From positions 2,404,501 through 2,468,500 of the forward strand of contig NC_014652.1 in assembly GCF_000166355.1 (NCBI RefSeq): a DNA stretch of 64,000 bases. The letters run 5' to 3'. Positions 62,058-64,000 of the stretch are shown one piece after another. The position numbers and the translations under genes are program-made. This DNA is from Caldicellulosiruptor hydrothermalis 108 (GTDB lineage Bacteria; Bacillota; Thermoanaerobacteria; Caldicellulosiruptorales; Caldicellulosiruptoraceae). The notes under the pieces were generated by a model. That model saw only the letters and a list, made by a program, of their open reading frames with translations. It searched no databases and was not told where the DNA came from. Numbering within the stretch: the first letter of the stretch is position 1; each line of letters opens with the position of its first letter.

Positions 62058-64000
62058 TCATACATGAACTTCCTCTAATTTCTTTACTTTATCTATCAAA
62101 TCTTTCACCTCAGAAAGTTTTTCTAATATTAGCATTACTGATGAAATTGCATCATAGTAGAAAAAGTAGTCAATACCTTCTTCTAAAATAACTTTCATAT
62201 AATCTCTAATCTCATTACCCGTATATTTCACAGGTACATTCAAAAGCCTGTCCACATCATTCAAAAATGCCTTGAAAAACTCAGGAAGTATAATATGATT
62301 ATTGCCGAATTTTTTCATCTCAAGCCAGGCAAGAAGCATCTTGAGCTTTTCGCCGTACACTGTGCAGTCTCCCAGCATCATGATAAAGTGTTCTCCCTGC
62401 CGGTCAATCAAAAACCCTGCATCATACTCATTCTGCACACACATATTTTTCAGATTCTCTATACACTGCTTTGAACCACCACTTATCAAGGTAGTCTTTA
62501 AGCCATATCGCTCAGAAATCTTGTCAAAAAGTGAAATTATGGATTTGTCTTCCGAAACTATGCAAACTTTTAGCCCTTTGAACTTGGAATTTTCGAACGT
62601 CTCCTCAAGCCTCGAAAAATACATCTCAAGCGGTGATGAGACAAGTTCATTGACAAAATTGATGTTTGAGGATGTCCTGAAATCGCATGTGACAAACAGG
62701 TTTTCAATCTTTCTTTCAAGCAACTTGTCAATGTTAATGCCATTTTGGTCAAATATCTCAATCCTTATGCTATTTCCTCTTGAGCGCACATAAATGCCTG
62801 CATCGTAATAGTCCTTGACAATGTATCTGAAGATTGGAAGTATTATTCCTCTTGTTCTGTAAAGCCTTGCACCTGTTATCTGGCAGCCTGTTTCAATAGC
62901 TTTTCGAATAACGCTGCTCTTTTCTGTATAGTCATCGCCAATTAAAATCCTTGCGTTTTTGTCAAAGACAGAACCGATAGAATTTCCAAGTTTTATACCA
63001 AACTGGGGTGTTATCTCCTGATTAAAATCACCTGTAATTCCACGAACCCAAAACACGCTCTTTATTACCTCTGTTCCCCAGTAGATGTTTTCGTCTATCA
63101 CTGTGCCAGACTCAATTGTTTTTTCAGGCCAGATTTTGGCTTCTGCTTTAACCTCAACAAAATCTTTCAAAAGGTTGTTTTCGCCCACAACTGCCTTTTC
63201 AGAAACTCTTACATAGTCTTTCAAAATGGATTTGCTGCAGATGATACAGCTTTTCAGCTCACAGTTTTTGCCTATGAAACTGCCGCTCCACAGTATAGCC
63301 CTCTCAAGCTTGCTTCCTTTTGCAATCTTTACACCATCACCAATTACACAAAACTCGCCTATTTCAACATCGTCTTCTATTTCACACTCACTTCCAATAA
63401 ACACACTTTGACTTATCTTTGCGTTTGATGAAATGTTGGAATCCTTAGAAATTTTGGGACTTTTCAGATCAAGGTCAAGTATTCCACCCAGCCTGAACAC
63501 ATCCCTGTGAGCTTTGATGTAGCTTCCCACATCACCAATGTCACACCAGTACCCGTCCATCTTAAACCCAAACATGGGCACTTTTTCTTTCAAAAGTTTA
63601 GGGAACAAATCCTTGCTAAAATCAAATGGTTTGTCATCTTCTATATAGTCAAGTATCTCTGGTTCAATTATATATATCCCTGTGTTTGCAAGGTTTGAAA
63701 AGACCTCGCTCCAGGAAGGCTTCTCAAAAAACCTTTGAATCCTTCCTTCTTCGTCTGTAAGAACAATTCCATACTCTATAGGTATTTCAACCTCTTTTAA
63801 TACAATTGTGACCTTGCTGCCTTTTTTCTTGTGAAACTCTATAGCTCTTGTGAGGTCTGAATTTGTAATTCCATCCCCGCTCAAAACAACAAAAGTCTCA
63901 TCCAAAAACCCTTTTGCGTTCTTGACAGAACCTGCTGTGCCAAGAGGCCTGTCCTCAACAAAGTGCTGGATACGAACACCCCACTTTTGCCCATCCTCAA
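62058..64000 (-). CDS. NTP-transferase/phosphomannomutase fusion (partial, N-terminus cut)
   Basis: At least 646 residues; the frame is open to the window edge (the apparent TTG start at 63905 is internal, as RPLGTAGSVKNAKGFLDETF continues upstream). The nucleotidyltransferase part has FVVLSGDGITNSDL, FFEKPSWSEVFSNLANTGIY and DGYWCDIGDVGSYIKAH. Left-handed beta-helix hexapeptides follow (about 150-260), then a phosphomannomutase-like C-terminus with GIKLGNSIGSVFDKNARILIGDD and GCQITGARLYRTRGII. This resembles mannose-1-phosphate guanylyltransferase/phosphomannomutase fusions for surface glycans. The mutase half lacks an obvious phosphoserine TASHNP motif, so only the transferase may be active. 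Confidence 0.85.
   Translation of the reverse strand, partial: EDGQKWGVRIQHFVEDRPLGTAGSVKNAKGFLDETFVVLSGDGITNSDLTRAIEFHKKKGSKVTIVLKEVEIPIEYGIVLTDEEGRIQRFFEKPSWSEVFSNLANTGIYIIEPEILDYIEDDKPFDFSKDLFPKLLKEKVPMFGFKMDGYWCDIGDVGSYIKAHRDVFRLGGILDLDLKSPKISKDSNISSNAKISQSVFIGSECEIEDDVEIGEFCVIGDGVKIAKGSKLERAILWSGSFIGKNCELKSCIICSKSILKDYVRVSEKAVVGENNLLKDFVEVKAEAKIWPEKTIESGTVIDENIYWGTEVIKSVFWVRGITGDFNQEITPQFGIKLGNSIGSVFDKNARILIGDDYTEKSSVIRKAIETGCQITGARLYRTRGIILPIFRYIVKDYYDAGIYVRSRGNSIRIEIFDQNGINIDKLLERKIENLFVTCDFRTSSNINFVNELVSSPLEMYFSRLEETFENSKFKGLKVCIVSEDKSIISLFDKISERYGLKTTLISGGSKQCIENLKNMCVQNEYDAGFLIDRQGEHFIMMLGDCTVYGEKLKMLLAWLEMKKFGNNHIILPEFFKAFLNDVDRLLNVPVKYTGNEIRDYMKVILEEGIDYFFYYDAISSVMLILEKLSEVKDLIDKVKKLEEVHV

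Overview
The window is AT-rich DNA of a Firmicute. Gene content and style suggest a thermophilic, plant-polysaccharide-degrading member of the Caldicellulosiruptor group: many GGAGG-type ribosome sites, frequent TTG/GTG starts, several glycoside hydrolases, sugar ABC transporters of the ribose type, and IS256-, ISLre2- and IS4/IS1182-like insertion sequences. The genus is inferred from gene families, not from a marker such as 16S rRNA. No rRNA, tRNA or CRISPR array was recognised.

Layout. 0-6.4 kb, minus strand: a housekeeping run (metG, tatD, a TatD-linked radical SAM protein, a ComB-like phosphatase, a small membrane protein) preceded by a broken AbiEii-type nucleotidyltransferase and its DUF6922 partner. 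6.5-13.7 kb: an unknown gene, an orphan cheB, a DUF3842 gene convergent with a trmO-fmdE-like pair, then a metal or metal-oxyanion ABC importer (binding protein, permease, ATPase) with its own promoter and a terminator-bearing leader, and a methyltransferase. 14-17.5 kb: a frameshifted subtilase fused to a toxin-like C-terminus, followed by an intact unknown gene. 17.6-21 kb: a secreted DUF2680-like protein divergent from a two-component system, with four 11-bp-phased boxes between them, and a second copy of the methyltransferase. 21-27.5 kb: an insertion-sequence patch (dead IS256, truncated ISLre2, an apparently intact IS4/IS1182-like element) surrounding a secreted carboxylesterase.

27.7-40.2 kb: a soluble chemoreceptor-like protein, then one long minus-strand carbohydrate locus (GH1, ribose-type ABC ATPase, two permeases, binding protein, two metallo-beta-lactamase-fold hydrolases, GH3, a beta-phosphoglucomutase-like HAD protein) with a divergent AraC regulator. 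It looks like a dedicated uptake and breakdown route for one glycoside. 40.4-48.4 kb: a complete four-gene Wadjet type I (JetABCD) SMC-type anti-plasmid system, the most notable defence locus here. 48.5-52 kb: a coiled-coil protein, queA and a SpoIID-like protein.

52-55.5 kb, plus strand: a potassium uptake operon (two TrkA proteins, an overlooked 43-residue membrane protein, TrkH, and an OB-fold-like membrane protein). 55.6-60.8 kb, minus strand: a VanZ-like protein and a DUF2089/SHOCT-like regulator group driving two ABC exporter half-transporters, both damaged: one by a one-base frameshift, the other by a Gly-to-Arg change in Walker A. 61-64 kb: a GH5 protein whose catalytic acid/base Glu is Val, and a nucleotidyltransferase-phosphomannomutase fusion cut by the window edge.

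The recurring theme is gene decay beside accessory systems: at least five loci carry single-base lesions, two of them one-T losses in homopolymers. Either recent pseudogenisation or assembly error could explain these, and only read-level data would tell.
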